A stretch of 64,000 bases of DNA from JAFGJQ01 sp964495075 (GTDB taxonomy: Bacteria > Planctomycetota > Phycisphaerae > UBA1845), in NCBI GenBank assembly GCA_964495075.1, contig CAZBUJ010000007.1:1-64000 (forward strand). Reading direction: 5' to 3'. The notes under the pieces are model-generated. The model did not search any database, was not told the DNA's origin, and saw only the letters and a program-made list of their open reading frames with translations. This document shows positions 62,405 to 64,000 of this stretch, piece by piece. The translations under genes were made by a program, and so were the position numbers. The number at the start of each line of letters is the position of its first letter. Position 1 is the first letter of the stretch.

Positions 62405-62505
62405 GGCATCTTCTCCTCACTGCGTTCGATGCACCGGCGCGGGGCTATGATGAGGCCAACGGATCGAACAGGCGTTACGCGGCTGGGGTCCGCATCGGGG
62501 ATCGA

Positions 62506-62817
62506 CTATGTTCCCATCGGTTCGCCTTGGACCTCGGTCGAATTATTCTCGCTGGTCGTTTCTGTCTTGTCGTCTTCGTCGGTCGACGGGCCTTTCTGTG
62601 CTTCGCCCATGACCTCGCGATACCGTCGCCGGGCGTAGTCATTGACGACGTACTGCGCCGCCCAACCCACGGCAAGGCCGATAACGCAGAACACACACAG
62701 CGCCCAGATCGCTCGCGACAATATGACGGTGACGGGATTGCCCACCCACAGGCCGGCCAAGACCGTGATCGCGAACGCCAACAGTCCCAAAATGCCGCCG
62801 GTGTACCGAACAATCAT
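62506..62817 (-). CDS. Small two-helix membrane protein in the flagellar cluster
   Basis: A 103-residue protein with two membrane helices (GGILGLLAFAITVLAGLWVG and IWALCVFCVIGLAVGWAAQY) and a charged cytoplasmic tail (RRRYREVMGEAQKG and a Thr/Glu/Asp-rich end). It lies between flhG and fliA on the same strand. Function unknown; the position suggests a flagellar role. Confidence 0.65.
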   Translation of the reverse strand: MIVRYTGGILGLLAFAITVLAGLWVGNPVTVILSRAIWALCVFCVIGLAVGWAAQYVVNDYARRRYREVMGEAQKGPSTDEDDKTETTSENNSTEVQGEPMGT

Positions 62818-62963
62818 CCGCGCAACATCCTTGTCGCAATGCGGGCAACCGTCACAGGCCGGACAGACAACGGGATGAATGCCGCGGACAGCGCCTCCGG
62901 CTTAAACCGCGCCAGAAACCGGGACGCCACTCAGCAAGACAGGAGAAGAAGGCTCCATCCTCT

Positions 62964-63014
62964 GTTTTCATCCGTCCGACGATTTCATCCGTCTGACGAT
63001 TTCATCCGTCTGAC
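62964..63014. repeat. 17-bp tandem repeat
   Basis: Three units of 17 bp: GTTTTCATCCGTCCGAC, then two copies of GATTTCATCCGTCTGAC. It lies in the 254-bp gap after flhG. Confidence 0.8.
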
Positions 63015-63071
63015 GCGAGGCCTCGGCATCCGTGCCGAACGCCGACCATGCGGAACACCGGATCGCCCGCG

Positions 63072-63932
63072 CTACGTCATGAACAGGCCCGCCACCCGAC
63101 GCAGGTACCCGCCGCGGGACGCCGGCCGGACCGCGTTCTTCACGATCCGCACCGCGACGGCGCCCAGGCACGCACTGGCCGGACACCGCGGATACCGCAG
63201 AACGAACGGGCAGCGCTGGCGGACCGCTTGTTCCACGTGATTATCTTGCAGCAGATAGCCCCCGTCTGCAATAGGATATTTCAAGAACTTTTCCGCCACC
63301 TGTTCAATCCGTTTCCAGGTCGCTTTCGCGTCGGCCCGGCTGGCGGCCATGTTGACGAGCACGTTCACCGACCCGTCGTAGCTCGCGCGAGCGAGCGTCT
63401 TCACCATCGCGTAGCCGTCGGCGATGGCGGCCGGCTCGGGGGTCGTCACCACCAGCACGCTGTCGCAGGCCTGCGAGAACGACAGCACCGACCTGGACAT
63501 CCCAGCCCCGCAATCAAGAATCAGGATGTCGCAGTCCTGCTCGAGGCGTCCGAATTCACTGATCAGACACTCGCATTCGAACGCGGACAGGTCGGCCCAG
63601 TGACGGTCGCCGGTCGGCCCCGGCACGAGACGGAACTCGCCGGGCGCCGTGTACGCGACCTGCTCGATCCCCCGCGCGCCCGACAACACGTGCGACAGGT
63701 TATGCGGGCAGTGCATGCCCAGCAACACGTCGTCGTTCGCCAGCCCGAGGTCGGCGTCGACCATGGTCACCCGCAATCCGCGTCCGGCAAGGCAGGCGGC
63801 CAGGTTCACGGCGATGGTGCTCTTGCCGACGCCGCCCTTGCCGCTGACGATGGCGATACTCCGGGCCATCGTCTCGCCGACGGGAGTGCCAACCAGTCGT
63901 CGCAACCGCGACGCCTGGTCAACGACACCCAT
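63072..63932 (-). CDS. flhG: Flagellar number regulator FlhG (MinD/ParA-like ATPase)
   Basis: A 286-residue P-loop ATPase of the MinD/FlhG group. The deviant Walker A is SGKGGVGKST (about residues 31-40), followed by NLAACLAGRGLRVTMVDADLGLAN (MinD-type DxD switch). LILDCGAGMSRSVL and VVTTPEPAAIADGYAMVK are the switch and base regions. With FlhF it sets the number and place of flagella and can act on sigma-dependent flagellar gene expression. The ATG at 63932 has AGGGA upstream; 63953 is alternative. It lies next to fliA, as usual in flagellar operons. Confidence 0.93.
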   Translation of the reverse strand: MGVVDQASRLRRLVGTPVGETMARSIAIVSGKGGVGKSTIAVNLAACLAGRGLRVTMVDADLGLANDDVLLGMHCPHNLSHVLSGARGIEQVAYTAPGEFRLVPGPTGDRHWADLSAFECECLISEFGRLEQDCDILILDCGAGMSRSVLSFSQACDSVLVVTTPEPAAIADGYAMVKTLARASYDGSVNVLVNMAASRADAKATWKRIEQVAEKFLKYPIADGGYLLQDNHVEQAVRQRCPFVLRYPRCPASACLGAVAVRIVKNAVRPASRGGYLRRVAGLFMT

Positions 63933-64000
63933 ACGTGTTCGATCCCTGCGCATGCCAATCTCCGGTCCCGCGCCGCCCGCGGACGCTCCCGATCAACCCG

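Overview
This is a high-GC window from a Planctomycetota-type bacterium, probably a Phycisphaerae-like lineage and probably a draft or metagenome assembly. The evidence for the lineage is a PEP-CTERM protein, several secreted multidomain proteins ending in dockerin-type calcium repeats, Zn-ribbon and HEAT-repeat proteins typical of the phylum, and outer-membrane biogenesis genes (LptE-like, BamD-like) beside ftsH and folP. A 100-base run of N at 57939-58038 marks a scaffold join inside a tandem repeat. I recognised no rRNA, tRNA, CRISPR array, phage or insertion sequence.

Layout. 1-11.5 kb: the end of a membrane/TPR protein, an RdgC-like protein, an alpha/beta hydrolase, purN, a PflX-type radical SAM protein, a PEP-CTERM protein, pgi with a coupled unknown gene, a proline-rich tail-anchored protein and rsmE. 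11.6-28.5 kb: a secreted-protease island. It holds three tandem C25 (gingipain-like) cysteine peptidases and one S8 subtilase, all with dockerin-like C-termini, with lexA between the C25 cluster and the S8 gene. 28.8-33.6 kb: bamD-lptE-ftsH-folP. 33.8-41 kb: a HEAT lipoprotein, a zinc alcohol dehydrogenase, pgeF, small membrane proteins and lipoproteins, and a DUF368 lipid-carrier transporter. 41-51 kb: a large membrane protein with a spermidine-synthase-like tail, birA and four GT-C-like polytopic membrane proteins. 51.2-53.8 kb: an MBL hydrolase and small envelope proteins. 53.8-59.7 kb: a histidine-degradation operon (hutU-hutI-ftcD-folD). 60-64 kb: dapF and the end of a flagellar regulatory cluster (flhG, small membrane protein, fliA, small acidic protein).

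Working together: the hut operon turns urocanate into glutamate and passes the one-carbon unit to folate. FtcD makes methenyl-THF and FolD interconverts it with methylene- and formyl-THF, which could feed purN. The protease island looks like a set of surface or exported proteases that share modules through duplication and recombination. The GT-C cluster and the DUF368 protein suggest polyprenol-linked sugar chemistry at the envelope.

Two unusual themes stand out. First, a stop-codon-rich short repeat recurs exactly at gene ends. Second, non-coding gaps are full of short tandem repeats with different periods (7, 10, 14, 15 and 17 bp). All functional calls are by reading sequence motifs; no searches were run.
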